From Enterobacter sp. EA-1 (GTDB taxonomy: Bacteria; Pseudomonadota; Gammaproteobacteria; Enterobacterales; Enterobacteriaceae), in contig CP025776.1 of NCBI GenBank assembly GCA_002886105.1, positions 248,001-312,000 of the forward strand: a stretch of DNA of 64,000 nt, written 5' to 3'. The position numbers and the translations under genes are program-made. Each line of letters starts with the position of its first letter. Positions within the stretch are counted from its first letter, which is position 1. Shown here piece by piece: positions 45,287 to 56,136 of this stretch. The notes below the pieces were generated by a model. The model saw nothing but the letters and a program-made list of their open reading frames with translations, ran no database searches and was not told the origin of the DNA.

Positions 45287-47208
45287 ATGAGTAATCGTAT
45301 TGCTGTTCAGTTACCTGTCGAAGGACTGCTTTTTTGGAAACTTTCTGGTCGGGAAGCGTTATCCGAGTCATTTGCTTTTAACCTGCAACTGCTTGGCACT
45401 GACGCGCGAATGGACCGAAGCACACTGCTCGGCAAACCGGTTACCGTCACCATTCCCACGCAGGGGCTGACTGGCTCCCGCTATCTTAATGGCAAAATTA
45501 CCCGCGTGGCGGTGAGCGCCGTTGAACTGAGCGGTACGCGCTATGCGGTTTATCAGCTTACCGTTGAGCCGGATCTCTGGCCGATGAAGCGCGACCGCAA
45601 CCTGCGCATCTTCCGAGGAACAAACGGTACCGCAGATCGTGAAAACGTTGCTTGGCGAGTATCAGGTCAATATTGAAGACAAGCTGAGCGGCAGCTACCG
45701 CAGTTGGGAATACTGCGTACAGTACCGGAGAGCAGCTTTGATTTCATCAGCCGCCTGATGGAGCTGGAAGGGATTACCTATCACTTCCGCCACGAGGCGG
45801 ACAAACATACGCTGGTGTTGACGGATGCCGCGACCCAGCATCAACCGTTCAGCGGTTACGAATCCATTCCTTACCATCAGACGCCGTCTGGCGGCAGCAC
45901 CGACGAAGAGGGCATCAGTCAGTGGGCGCTGGAAGACAGCGTCACGCCGGGACTGTACAGCCACCGGACGATTACGATTTCCGCAAGCCGAACGTTCGCT
46001 TTTCCGCGGCAAAACCACCCGCCGTCCCCGCACCATTGATGTTTATGACTGGCCTCGGCCGTTTTGTTGAACACGGGCACGGTGAGTTTTACGCCCGCAT
46101 TCGCCGAGGAGCGTTGGCAGGTTGAGCACCAACAGATCGAAGGCACCGCTACGGCTATCGGTATTGCGCCGGGCAGTACATTCCAGTTGACCAATGCCGC
46201 GTTTTTTTAACGATAACGGCGAGTATCTGGTCACCGCCGCACCGGTACAACTTCGAAGAGAACCGTTACGCCAGCGGCGCGGACAGCGAAACCATCCACC
46301 GCATCGATTTTGGCGTGATCCCCTCTTCGGTCGTTTTCCGCCCGGCGCAGCAAACCGCATGGCCGCGCACCTATGGCCCGCAGACGGCAAAAGTGGTGGG
46401 GCCGCAGGGCGAGAGCATCTGGACTGACCGCTACGGTCGGGTAAAAAGTGAAGTTCCACTGGGACAGGCTGGCAAAGGCGATGACACCAGCTCCTGCTGG
46501 GTGCGCGTCTCCAGCGCATGGGCCGGGCAGGGCTTCGGTGGCGTGCAGATTCCGCGTGTGGGCGATGAAGTGGTGATCGACTTTATCAACGGTGATCCGG
46601 ACAGGCCGATTATCACCGGACGCGTATATAACGAAGCCAGTATGCCGCCGTGGGCATTACCGGCCGCCGCCACGCAGATGGGCTTCCTCAGCCGTTCGAA
46701 AGATGGCTCCGTTGATAACGCCAACGCTCTGCGTTTTGAAGATAAAGCGGGTGAAGAGCAGGTGTGGATCCGAGGCCGAACGCAACTGGATACCCACGTC
46801 AAAAACGATGAGACCCACAGCGTTGGCGGCTCACGGACGGTCAGCGTTGCGCAGGATTACACCGGTTCGGTGGCGGGCTCGCACACCCGTGCGACGCAGT
46901 TTGCACACGGGGAACTGGTGGGCGGCGGCTTTACACAGAAAGTTCAGGGCGGGTTGCTACAGGCCTCGGACACCAGCATCACATTAGTCAGCGGCTATTC
47001 GTCGCTCACGCTGAACGCCAACGGTACGGTGGAGCTCAAGTGCAATGACTTTCTTATCGAAGCGGGCGGACACGGCGTGATTAACACCGGCGGTCTGCTG
47101 GATCTGAATCTCTCTGAAGCCAAGCCCGCAACCCGAGGGCGTCGCCCACGCCGTCAGAAATCCGAGGCTGCCGTGAAACAAGCATTTAATCAAGGGACGG
47201 ATAAATAA
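45287..47208 (+). CDS. vgrG: VgrG, type VI secretion spike protein, frameshifted
   Basis: Trimeric tip of the T6SS tube (gp27-gp5 fold). The start MSNRIAVQLPVEGLLFWKLS is chosen because an upstream in-frame extension from 45104 is not protein-like. Landmarks: SFDFISRLMELEGITYHFRH, DYDFRKPN, ERWQVEHQQIEGTATAIGIA, AWPRTYGPQTAKVVGPQGES, RYGRVKSEVPLGQ, WAGQGFGGVQIPRVGDEVVI and FINGDPDRPIITGRVYNEAS. The gp5-like repeats follow: NDETHSVGGSRTVSVAQDYT. Breaks near 45618 (CCAGG turned into CCGAGG), 45715, 45975, 46115, 46205 and 46245. About 640 residues, no evolved effector extension. Its TAA overlaps the ATG of the next gene (TAATG). It is the delivery vehicle for the Rhs effector downstream. Confidence 0.94.
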
Positions 47209-47629
47209 TGACGACAACGCAGTTTGCACTGTCAGAAGGTGAGCTTAACCTGCCGGGTGCGTACCCGAGGATCGCAGTATCAACTTATTGAAGTTCACAG
47301 AGTATGACGCAACGCTGGCGATCACCCGGGCATGGGATATTCAGCCCGGCGCAGAAGAAACCTTTATTAAGCAGCAACTGGCGAAAGTGCAGCGCAGCAT
47401 GAAAAAGGTGACGATGGGCGAAGTGGAAGACAGCACCATCGCCGGTCAGCCTGCTCGCGAGGTGGCGCTGCGTTTCTTAAACCAGAGCACGATGGTGTAT
47501 GAAAAACTCGCAATCACCCGCGTAGAAGACCATCTGCTGGTGCTGACGCTCAGCCGTACTGCGCCTTTTGATGCCGATGCCGATGCATTCTGGGCGTCTA
47601 TCAGAACGGGTTTACAGCTGAGGGCGTAA
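47208..47629 (+). CDS. DUF1795 / Eag-type T6SS effector chaperone, frameshifted
   Basis: Small DcrB-like (DUF1795) protein. In T6SS loci these Eag chaperones hold the N-terminal transmembrane helices of PAAR-Rhs effectors before loading on VgrG. It reads MTTTQFALSEGELNLP, then after an altered CCAGG at 47266 (CCCGAGG) it continues LLKFTEYDATLAITRAWDIQ, PGAEETFIKQQLAKVQRSMK, QPAREVALRFLNQSTMVYEK and LVLTLSRTAPFDADADAFWA. About 140 residues. It sits exactly between vgrG and the PRE-PAAR rhs gene, the standard order. Confidence 0.9.
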
Positions 47630-47631
47630 GG

Positions 47632-50600
47632 ATGACGGATTACATCGCTGCCCGTATTGACGACCCGCTAATTCACAGCTCTGCGCTGGCGGATTTTGTT
47701 GGCGGGCTGGTGGAAGGGGCGATCGTGGGGCGTCATCGCTTTTGCCGGCACGGGGGTTGGGCTCCTGGTTGCCGGTGTGGCGCTTGCCGGGCTTGCTGCA
47801 CTGATTTTTAGCGGCAAACTGGAGGAGATCGGCAATGCCGCGGGCAAAGTGGTGGATGCGCTCATCGACCCCCGGGCCACCGGACGCGATCATTGTTTCC
47901 GGTTCGGACAATGTCCATATCAAGGGCAAAAGCCGCCCGCGCTGCCGGAACAGTGGATCGCGATTACCTGAACAGCCCCGCGGCTGACGATGAAGGCATC
48001 GACTGGGCCGCTGTCGGTATGGTTGCGCTTGCCGTCGCGGCCACGGCAGCGAAAACGATCCTCACCGGCGGTGTGATGATGGCGGTTGCCGAACGCGCCA
48101 AAGATATCACCCTTGACGACCTGGAAAAGTGGGGCACCAGCTTTTGGGAAACCCTCACACAACCGGTAGTGGAAAGCGCGAATCCTCATGCGACCCCCAT
48201 GCCGAAAGACAACGTTGACTGTAAAAAAGGCCATATGGTCACCAGCAGCAACTTTGTCGCGCAGGGCTCGAAAAAAGTCTTAATTAACAACCAGCCAGCC
48301 GCCCGCAACGGTGAGAAAAGCACCTGCGAAGCCGAAATCAAAGTCAGTGACGACCCGCGCGTGCGGATCGGTGGCGATACCATTACGGTGCGCGATATTC
48401 ACAGCGGCAAAAATCAGCTGGCTTACCTGCTGGGCAACCTGATGGGCAGCGTCGGCGCTGTCGCGCGCGAAACTCGCCTGTGAACGTCAGTTGCTGCGCG
48501 GGTTGGCAAAGAGTTTCTCTGTCTGCTCGGTGGCGTTGCCGTCTCCGATACCCTTTCAGCCGCGCTAATCAGTGCAGCGCACACCTTTTTCCCGGTCCAT
48601 ATTCCGCTTGGCAGCAAAATTCTCGCCAAAGAAGAGGATCTCGACTTTGTGCTGCCGGATCGCATGCCACTCTACTGGCAGCGTATCTACCACAGCCGCA
48701 ATCGCGCCACCGGCATCCTCGGAACCGGCTGGATGATGCCGTTTGAAACCCGCTTCCTGCGCACGGCGGATAACCAGATGATCTTCCGTGATATGAGCGG
48801 GCGTGAACTGGGGCTGGGCGAAGTGCTGGTCGGCGATATGATCTTCTACCCGGAAGATGGCATGCGGATCTTCGCCAGCCCGAACGGGATCATCGCCATG
48901 CAAACCGGCGACGGCGAGCACCAAATCTATGAACCGGATCCGACACGATCGGGTGAGTGGCGCATCCAGCGCATTTATGACCGCCATGAGAACGCCCACT
49001 ACTACAGCTGGAACGAAAAGGGCCAACTGACGCGCATCTCCAGTGATAACGAAGCGCTGGACGTGGAACTCGAGTATGAATCCCGCTTCGGGCGACTGAG
49101 CGCGGTGTACCAGATTTGCGCAGGCGAGCGCCGTCTGCTGGTCTCTTATCGCTATAACGATCAAGGGCAACTGATTACAGTGACGGACGCCGACGGTGTG
49201 GTCACCCGCCAGTTTGGCTGGGATCGCGCCAGCGACATGCTGGCCCTCGGCACAGTTTTTCGACCGGCTTAACGGTGCACTACCAGTGGCGTCCGGAGAC
49301 GGGCTCTGAACACTGGCGTGTGAGCGGTTATCAGGTGCACGATGAACAAGGAGCGGTGCTGGAGAACTGGCGTATCGACGCCGACGAGCAAAAGCGCTAC
49401 GCCCGTGTCAGCAACGACGAAGGCGTGGTCAGCGAACATCACTGGGATACGCTGTATCGCATTACCGACTATACCGATGTGCACGGCGGTCACTGGCAAT
49501 TTAACTGGGCGGGGAATGCCGAACAGTTGCGTTCTGCTCTTCAACCGGACGGCGGCCGTTGGGAATACACCTCGGGATGAGCGCGGTAACCTGACGCTGG
49601 AGCGCGATCCGCTGGATCGTGCAAGGATGACCACCGGGCACCCGCTGTACGATTTCCCGGCGATTGAGGTGTTACCCGACGGCGCGACCTCGGCGCTATG
49701 AGTACAACCCGGCGGGGGATGTGGTGGCGCTGACCGATCCGGAAGGCGGCGTAACCCGCTTTGAGTGGAACGATCAGGGCGATTTAACCCGCCGCATCGA
49801 TGCGCTGGAGAACAGCCACCGGTTCTGGTGGGATGAACTGGGGCAACTGATCCGTGAAGAAGATTGCTCGGGTCACCAAAGCCGCCGCCAGTACGATGCC
49901 GCAGGCCGACTTGCGGCTGTGACCGATCCATTGGGCAACACGGAGCGTTACCGCTGGAGCGCGGCATCGCGCCTGCAAACCTTTGTGCGTGCCGACGGCC
50001 GCGAGACGCTGTTTAAGGCTACAACAAAGCCGGGCTGCTGTGCGGGCAGAACATCGACGGCATGCTGGAGCGCAACGTCACGCTGAATGCGCGCGGCCGA
50101 GTCACTGAAGCGGTGGATTCCGCCGGGCAAGTCACCCGTTTTATCTTTAACCGCGCTGGCCGCTGGTCACGCTGACCAATGCCAACAATCAGCAGTGGCG
50201 TTTTGATTACACCGCCACCGGGCTGCTGACCCGCCAGCAGGATTACGCCGGGCGGCAGACCGAATACCAGTACAACGCCGCGCAGCAGGTGGCGACGATG
50301 ACCCGTCACCCCTGCCCGCGGCAGTGCGCCGCCGCCGCAGGTGGTGAATTACGAATATGACGCGCTCGGGCGCATGATGGCGCGGGAGAACGGAACAGCA
50401 CCGCACCGAGTATCGCTACAGTGCGCTGGCGACGGAAATCCGCCGTTATGCCTACGGCGAGTGGCGTCAGTCGGTTATCGATATGCGCGAGCCGCAGAGT
50501 ATCGATACCATCATCCTTACGCGCAACAAGCTCGGCGACTCGGGTCAGTGAAGAGAACGCGTCCGGCAAATATGAGCACCAGTACGATGCATTAAGTAAC

Positions 50601-52147
50601 CTGAGTGCGACCACCTTCCCGGACGGGCGGCAGATGCAGTACCTGCGTTACGGCACCGGGCACCTGCTGGAGATGCAGCTTTTGTTCGGCGGTAAAACGC
50701 TGCCGGTGACCGGTTATCAGCGCGACAAACTGCACCGGGAGACGCAGCGCACACTGGGGGCGCTGGCGCTGGATACCGACTATGACGTTGCAGGGCGCAT
50801 CACGCAGCGGCGCTGCATGGACAATGTGCGTAACCGGCTGGTGTTTGAGCGGCGTTATCAGTGGGACCGCGCCGACCAGATTATCCGCCAGATGTACACC
50901 GACGGTGCATCGGCGACCCCGGCGGAGAAATACCGTCAGTCGCTGTGGGGCTACGATGCGGCAGGACGCATGACGCAGAGCCTTCAGCCGGGCGGGGAAG
51001 AGCGTTTCTGGTATGACGCGGCAGATAACCGCACGACGCCGGATTTGCAGCCGGTGTGGGACAACCTGTTAAAACGGCTGGACGGAGTGCGCCGGGAGTA
51101 TGACGGCTTTGGCCGGATGACGGAGCGCCACGACAGCCATCGCGGCATCACACAGCGTTTCAGCTACGACGATGAGCAGCGCATCAGCGCGGTGGTGATT
51201 GAGGGTGACCCGGCGTTCACCCGGGCGGAGTACCGCTACGACGCCCTCGGGTCGCCGCACGGAGAAATAGGTGTGGCGACGCCATACCCGTAAACCGGAA
51301 CGCACGCAGTACGCGTGGTCGGGTTTACAGATGGTTGGCGAACGAAGCGACAGCGACCCGGACGCAGCCGTGCAGTATGTCTACACGGAAAACAGTTACG
51401 AGCCGCTGGCCCGTATCGACAGCCGTCAGCAGCACGCGGAGATGTACTGGTATCACACGGAAATCAACGGCCTGCCGGAGAAAGTGACCGACAGCCACGG
51501 CGAAATCGTGTGGCACGGCACCTCCACCGCCCTGGGGACGCAGTCAGCGCGAAAGCGTGCATGCGGAGTGGGACGTGCCGCAGAACCTGCGTTTCCGTGG
51601 TCAGTACCGGACCGCGAAACAGGACTGCACTACAACACCTTCCGCTACTATGACCCCCACCGGGGGCTGCTACACCCAGATGGACCCCATCGGGCTGCAG
51701 GGCGGGCTGAACACCTATACTTATGTCGTGGATCCGTTGGGATGGGTGGATCCGTTGGGGTTGATGTGTTCGTCATCTAATATTGTATATCGTGCTTTAA
51801 CTGAACATGATGCGGCTCGATTAGCTGCCGGAAAATCTATAGAAGGTAAAGCTTTAAATGGAACTTGGTCTGCTGCGGAACACGTGGCTAACCAACCATT
51901 GATAGACAGCTCAATAGCCGCAGGTGGAGCCGCCAAAAATAGCCCCTGGATCTCAACGACTAAAAATCTCGATATAGCTAAAGCGTATGATAGCGGTCAT
52001 GGTATAGTTGCAATCGATCTGAATAAGGTTAATGCTCTGAAGGTTGAAGTTTGGCAACATGCTCCGAGATTGACTGGTCTTGAAGGACTTCCTTACCATC
52101 GTTCTATTTGGGCACAAGAAGTTACTATATTTCCAAGAAATTCCTAA
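47632..52147 (+). CDS. rhs: Rhs effector with PRE-PAAR, PAAR and ADP-ribosyltransferase-like C-terminus, frameshifted
   Basis: T6SS-delivered polymorphic toxin of about 1,500 residues. Domains: PRE-PAAR motif AARIDDPLIHSSALADFVGG; membrane helices IAFAGTGVGLLVAGVALAGL and VGMVALAVAATAAKTILTGG; PAAR (DCKKGHMVTSSNFVAQGSKK, VRIGGDTITVRDIHSGKNQ); then the YD-repeat shell from about 48600 (YWQRIYHSRNRATGILGTGW, FGWDRASDMLA). The core ends at the self-cleavage region YYDPTGGCYTQMDPIGLQGG and the final DPLGL (51749-51763). The last 128 residues are the variable toxin: YRALTEHDAARLAAGK, SPWISTTKNLDIAKAYDSGH, GIVAIDLNKVN and WAQEVTIFPRNS. Arg (YR), STT and Q-E-V match the R-S-E ADP-ribosyltransferase pattern of cholera-toxin-like enzymes. 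At least ten indels, several at CCWGG (49573, 49690). The toxin part is AT-rich, unlike the core. Confidence 0.88.
51440..51763 (+). repeat. 3' end of the Rhs core, parent copy of the cassette repeats
   Basis: The segment from MYWYHTEINGLPEKV to DPLGWVDPLGL is repeated in shortened form at 53068-53385, 54229-54407, 55481-55824, 56747-56816 and 57850-57945. The best kept block is CTGCACTACAACACCTTCCG, followed by CTACTATGACCCC (51625, 53237, 54260, 55688, 57910). These are the homology tracts by which rhs tips are exchanged. Confidence 0.9.
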
Positions 52148-52172
52148 TTCCTGCAATTACAGGTTTAATTAA

Positions 52173-52515
52173 ATGAATATTGAAAAAAATAATCTCCTCG
52201 GGCTTAATTAATGAGAAAATTAATGAATCTATATACCCATTAAAAATGGGAGGAAAGATAAATGAAAACGCTTTTAATGAACTCTTATTAATAGCAGAAG
52301 AAGCTACCAGATTACTGGAAAAATGATGATCTGGTGCCAAAAAAACTTTTATCGGTAATTCACTTGGTCTCCCAGTGGGCATTGATTGCGAAAACATTCA
52401 CTTTAAAAGTGAGTTTTTATCTTTAATCTCCAGCAAACTGATGTGTTGTTTTAATTTAATCATAGGTGGGGAGTCTATTGACGACAAAAAAGGTAATGGG
52501 CCAAGGATTATTTAA
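52173..52515 (+). CDS. Candidate immunity protein for the Rhs C-terminal toxin, frameshifted
   Basis: Begins 25 bp after the rhs stop. Corrected reading: MNIEKNNLLGLINEKINESI, YPLKMGGKINENAFNELLLI, AEEATRLLEK, DDLVPKK, TFIGNSLGLPVGIDCENIHF, KSEFLSLISSKLMCCFNLII and GGESIDDKKGNGPRII with TAA at 52513-52515. About 113 residues, no signal peptide. Indels near 52190, 52325 and 52345 (A run). Strongly AT-rich like the toxin tip. Immunity role is inferred from position, size and codon use; no family recognised. Confidence 0.65.
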
Positions 52516-52516
52516 C

Positions 52517-52965
52517 ATGAATGATAAAATCCGCTTCCTATAAAAGTTAACGACCATTATGGCGTATTTTCTAATTTTTATAAATGTGGTTTTTTATTGA
52601 TGAAAATATTGGCCTACCGCTGAGCATTATTTTCAGGCTCAAAAATTCAATGACGAATCTCTGAAAGAAAAAATACGGCAGCTCGCATCACCAATGGATG
52701 CAGCTAAACTAGGGAGGGATAGGAATAATCCAATAAGACATGACTGGGATAGTGTAAAAGATAATGTTATGCGGTTTGCTGTCATGGAAAAATTTAAGCA
52801 GAATGATGAAGCAAGGGGGATCTTGTTAGCCACAGATAAGTGTCTCTTGGTTGAGCATACAAAAATGATAATTACTGGGGTGATGGAGGTGATGGTTCAG
52901 GTAAAAATATGCTTGGAATTATACTTATGGAAACGAGGGAGAAATTAAGGTGCACTAATCAATGA
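52517..52965 (+). CDS. NADAR (YbiA/DUF1768) family ADP-ribose hydrolase-like protein, frameshifted
   Basis: Member of the NADAR superfamily (E. coli YbiA, formerly DUF1768), recently shown in DarT1-NADAR systems to remove ADP-ribose from guanine in DNA. The start MNDKIRF is 1 bp after the preceding stop. Family blocks, after small corrections: VNDHYGVFSNFYKCGFFIDE, NWPTAEHYFQAQKFNDESL, ASPMDAAKLGRDRNNPIRHD, WDSVKDNVMRFAVMEKFKQN, EARGILLATDKCLLVEHTK, NDNYWGDGGDGSGKNMLG and ILMETREKLR. These align along the whole of YbiA. Indels near 52547, 52608 and 52867 (A run). About 149 residues. Tandem with the immunity candidate behind an ADP-ribosyltransferase-like toxin, so it may undo the toxin's modification (inference). 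Confidence 0.85.
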
Positions 52966-53067
52966 GGTCATTAAGAATCCACCTCTTTGGGGTAAGACTG
53001 TAAGTCTATGTACTAACTAATAGTGAACGTAATACTTAAAATCGGTACTCAGAAATTCCTTGTCCCC

Positions 53068-53735
53068 ACGGAAATCAACGGCCTGCCTGAAAAGGTAGCC
53101 GACAGCCGCGGTGAAGCCGTGTGGCACGGCACCTCCACTGCCCCGGGGACGCAGCCAGCGCGAAAGCGTGCATGCGGAGTGGGACGTGCCGCAGAACCTG
53201 CGCTTCCGGTGGTCAGCACCGGACCGCGAAACGGGGCTGCACTACAACATCTTCCGCTACTATGACCCCACCGGCAGTTGCTACACCCAGATGGACCCCA
53301 TCGGGCTAAATGGAGGTATCAATCTCTATGCGTATGTCAAAAAATCCGTTTACCGGGATAGATCCATTAGGATTAACTCCATGTGCTGTTAGTAATCAAA
53401 AGCGAATCGTTTATTAGATAGCGGTGAAACCAAAGTTACTGTTAGGTCTAGAAGTGACGCTGAACAATTGTTTATGGATAGATATTTAGATCATAACTAT
53501 AAAAATATGACGGTGAGTCAGGTCCAAGTACTAAGAATTTAATGGAATATCTTACTGGAAATAAAACAAAAGCAGGCTCGTATCATTGGGATGATATAAA
53601 AGATCCTTCTATAACAAAACCACCATATAGAGTGTCAGGTCATGGGCGGAAATCACTGATAGTGATTTGCCACATTTACAAGTTCATCAACATGATGGAA
53701 GCGTCATACATATATTCTTCCCGAGGGGGACATAA
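53068..53735 (+). pseudogene. Displaced rhs C-terminal cassette 2 (core end + toxin tip)
   Basis: Starts inside the core repeat (TEINGLPEKVADSRGEAVWH) with no start codon or ribosome-binding site, continues to YYDPTGSCYTQMDPIGL, then diverges: NLYAYVKNPFTGIDPLGLTP after correction. The tip reads SGETKVTVRSRSDAEQLFMD, RYLDHNYKNMTG, NLMEYLTGNKTKAGSYHWDD, ITDSDLPHLQVHQHDGSV and IHIFFPRGT, with TAA at 53733-53735. Toxin activity not recognised. The tip is AT-rich and has several indels. It cannot be expressed as it stands unless it recombines with the intact rhs or has an internal start. Confidence 0.75.
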
Positions 53736-53737
53736 GA

Positions 53738-54118
53738 ATGAACAATATTAATAAATTATTAAGCGGAAAAATTTTGCTCAAAGAAATTAGTCCGTTAATA
53801 CCCTCGGGTATAGAACATGGGTTGAAATTTCATTGATCGATGAGTTAAAGCCATTTTATCCATTTAGAGTAGATGAATATGCTATGATAGGGCATTCGCC
53901 TTATGCTAATGAATGTAGCAAAGATGAAGCTAAGTTTAAACTGCGAATATCATCTTTTAGCCTCTGACATAGAAAATAAATACGATCCATCATATGATTA
54001 TGTTGGTGAATATGAAATTATCGTTTCACTTAATGAGTTTCAAACTAGGTTAAGTACTCTTCATGTAAACTTGGAACAATTTATAAATTCATCGGAAGAT
54101 GATGAGTATCCATTATAA
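53738..54118 (+). CDS. Candidate immunity protein of cassette 2, frameshifted
   Basis: ATG at 53738, 2 bp after the tip stop. MNNINKLLSGKILLKEISPL, IPSGYRTWVEISLIDELKPF, YPFRVDEYAMIGHSPYANEC, SKDEAKFKLRISSF; then in another frame CEYHLLASDIENKYDPSYDY, VGEYEIIVSLNEFQTRLSTL and VNLEQFINSSEDDEYPL. Acidic and about 127 residues, typical of Rhs immunity proteins; family not identified. Followed by the strongest terminator in the window. Confidence 0.65.
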
Positions 54119-54129
54119 TAAAGCAAAAT

Positions 54130-54164
54130 AGAAAAGCCGGAAAATATAATTTTCCGGCTTTTCT
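54130..54164 (+). terminator. Strong Rho-independent terminator after cassette 2
   Basis: Perfect 16-bp stem, AGAAAAGCCGGAAAAT / ATTTTCCGGCTTTTCT with ATA loop. Confidence 0.9.
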
Positions 54165-54228
54165 ACTCTAACGATCGTTCAGCACACGAAACATTCCGTC
54201 TTTAATCCCCTTAACCATACCTGCGTTT

Positions 54229-54745
54229 CCGAGGGGCTGCACCGGACCGCGAAACGGGACTGCACTACAACACCTTCCGCTACTATGACCCCCACCGGCG
54301 GCTGTTACACCCAGATGGACCCCATCGGGTTGCAGGGTGGGCTGAATACCTATACTTATGTCGTGGATCCGCTGGGATGGGTGGATCCGTTGGGTTTGCA
54401 GAGCCTGTGTGCTTTCGGTAACAAAAGTGGTCCAAAAGGTATTCGTGAGAGAGATTTAGCTCCAAACGAACATGGAATGCTTCCATCACAAGCAGGAAAA
54501 ACTCGCCCTCAAGGTAAGTCAGTAACAAGAACACCCACCGAGTCAGGATTACAAGGTCACTATCATTCTTTGCCCGAGGATGTGAAAATGCCTGATGGAT
54601 TGGGTATTAAACATGATGGCCGAGATATGCCGGAGGATACATGTCTCCGGGACATTCAACTAAATATCCAACAAGAGATATGACTGTCGATGAATTTAAC
54701 GATCTATTTAATGCATTGCCATGGGAATATGGAGGTAAAGAATGA
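54229..54745 (+). pseudogene. Displaced rhs C-terminal cassette 3
   Basis: Core remnant LHYNTFRYYDPTGGCYTQMD to VDPLGWVDPLGL, then the tip QSLCAFGNKSGPKGIRERDL, APNEHGMLPSQAGKTRPQGK, TPTESGLQGHYHSLPEDVKM, PDGLGIKHDGRDMP. After an indel near 54635 it ends GGYMSPGHSTKYPTRDMTVD, EFNDLFNALPWEYGGKE, with TGA 54743-54745. The TGA overlaps the next gene by four bases (ATGA). A promoterless, start-less toxin tip of unknown activity. Confidence 0.75.
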
Positions 54746-55075
54746 ATAAATTCCTTGAAGAGTTCTTTTCTATTGAGGGTATTCTTAACAGAAAAGCTAG
54801 AGATTTCCTTCTGACGGTTCAACAGGAAGGATCAGTTGGTCGTTATATGAAAAGCAGGAGATGGTTATAAATGAATATCATTACAATGTGCAGCGTCTTA
54901 TAATTAAATACCACCCTGATTGGGAACTGCTTATCTGCTCTGATGATGCTGGAAACCAGGGTTAGTTACACTAAAAGTAGTTCGTGATGGTTTTTTGGAT
55001 TTATCTTCTTCGGCTAATTTTGTCAAGAATTTAATCTATTCGTTCATCATTGGTAATGAAGAAGAAAAAAAGTAG
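54742..55075 (+). CDS. Candidate immunity protein of cassette 3, frameshifted
   Basis: ATG at 54742 overlapping the tip stop, with GGAGG 8 bp upstream. MNKFLEEFFSIEGILNRKAR, DFLLTVQQEGSVGRYEKQEM, VINEYHYNVQRLIIKYHPDW, ELLICSDDAGNQGLVTLKVV, RDGFLDLSSSANFVKNLIYS then FIIGNEEEKK. About 110 residues; indels near 54850 and 54960. No family recognised. Confidence 0.65.
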
Positions 55076-55123
55076 CGAAAGATCTCATCATTTATCGAGG
55101 ATGGTTAAGACCATTACACAGAA

Positions 55124-55306
55124 ATGATTAAGGCAATTATAGCGGATTTTCACTCCCAAGATCTTGATTATTATTCATATAAAGATATTGGGGATTTTCT
55201 TGTTCTGATAAATGCGCATGATCTGTTAATTCGTCATGTTAATATTGGTATGAGAAATGTTGATGAGGCGGTTGTTGAACTTGCTGAACAATACTCGACA
55301 TTGTAA
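55124..55306 (+). CDS. Small hypothetical protein next to cassette 3
   Basis: Sixty residues: MIKAIIADFHSQDLDYYSYK, DIGDFLVLINAHDLLIRHVN, IGMRNVDEAVVELAEQYSTL. AT-rich and protein-like. The 50 bp upstream may code for more of it in another frame (SHHLSRMVKTITQ). It could be a second immunity-type gene or the rest of a broken one. Confidence 0.45.
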   Translation: MIKAIIADFHSQDLDYYSYKDIGDFLVLINAHDLLIRHVNIGMRNVDEAVVELAEQYSTL

Positions 55307-55480
55307 TATTTTCTTGGATGTATTTACTACAAAAGGGATTTGGGGTGTATTTAATCCTCGCGAGTTATTATTCCACGACATCTATGATTAAGCAGAATTA
55401 CTAGTTTGCCTTATAAAACTATTTCGGTTTATCTGTCATACGCGGTAAATATGCTCTAGTTTATCAATTTTGGGCAGCCC

Positions 55481-56133
55481 ACATCGACAGCCGTCAGCAG
55501 CACGCGGAGGTGTACTGGTATCACACGGAAATCAACGGCCTGCCGGAGAAAGTAACCGACAGCCGCGGTGAAATCGTGGCATGGCACCTCCACCGCACTG
55601 GGGACGCAGCCAGCGCGAAAGCGTGCATGCGGAGTGGGACGTGCCGCAGAACCTGCGTTTCGGTGGCCACCGGACCGCGAAACAGGACTGCACTACAACA
55701 CTTTCCGCTACTATGACCCCACCGGCGGCTGCTACACCCAGATGGACCCCCATCGGGCTGCAGGGTGGGCTGAACACGTATACTTATGTGATTGACCCGC
55801 TGAGGATGGGTGGATCCGTTGGGGTTGGCTGTCGTTCGTTTGAGGCACTATACAAGCAACCAAGGGTTTACTGGTATCCAAGAAACAATGGTAATTAAGG
55901 CTGGAGATCAGAATGCAGTATTTGCCACTAAGGCAAAAGGTAAACCATTAAGTATGGCTGATGCAGCTGATAGATTTAAAATTAAACAGAATCATGCTCG
56001 CAATTATATAGACTTCGATATTGACGATAGTCGTGTCGAATTTAGGAAAAATGATTTAGGTGTTGAAGAGTATAAGATAAAAGGTGATGTTGAACTTAAC
56101 TCGAAAACCACGAAATTTATTAAAAGGTGTTGA
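55481..56133 (+). pseudogene. Displaced rhs C-terminal cassette 4 with HYD1-type ADP-ribosyltransferase tip
   Basis: Core repeat from SRQQHAEVYWYHTEINGL through YYDPTGGCYTQMDPIGLQGG to a slightly changed DPLGL. The tip reads AVVRLRHYTSNQGFTGIQET, MVIKAGDQNAVFATKAKGKP, LSMADAADRFKIKQNHARNY, IDFDIDDSRVEFRKNDLGVE, EYKIKGDVELNSKTTKFIK and RC, with TGA 56131-56133. The LRHYTS opening, the FAT strand and the NYIDFD block match the Tox-ART-HYD1 family of polymorphic-toxin ADP-ribosyltransferases. Recognised by pattern only. The tip itself is unbroken from about 55830. Confidence 0.75.
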
Positions 56134-56136
56134 TGT

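Noticed and set aside
46083-46118. CCGAGG in vgrG as another altered CCAGG
   Set aside because: The local protein fits a natural Ala-Glu-Glu codon run, so the change cannot be assumed there.
52125-52397. Minus-strand gene after rhs
   Set aside because: It is the shadow of the plus-strand immunity gene, which reads better once the A-run indels are corrected.
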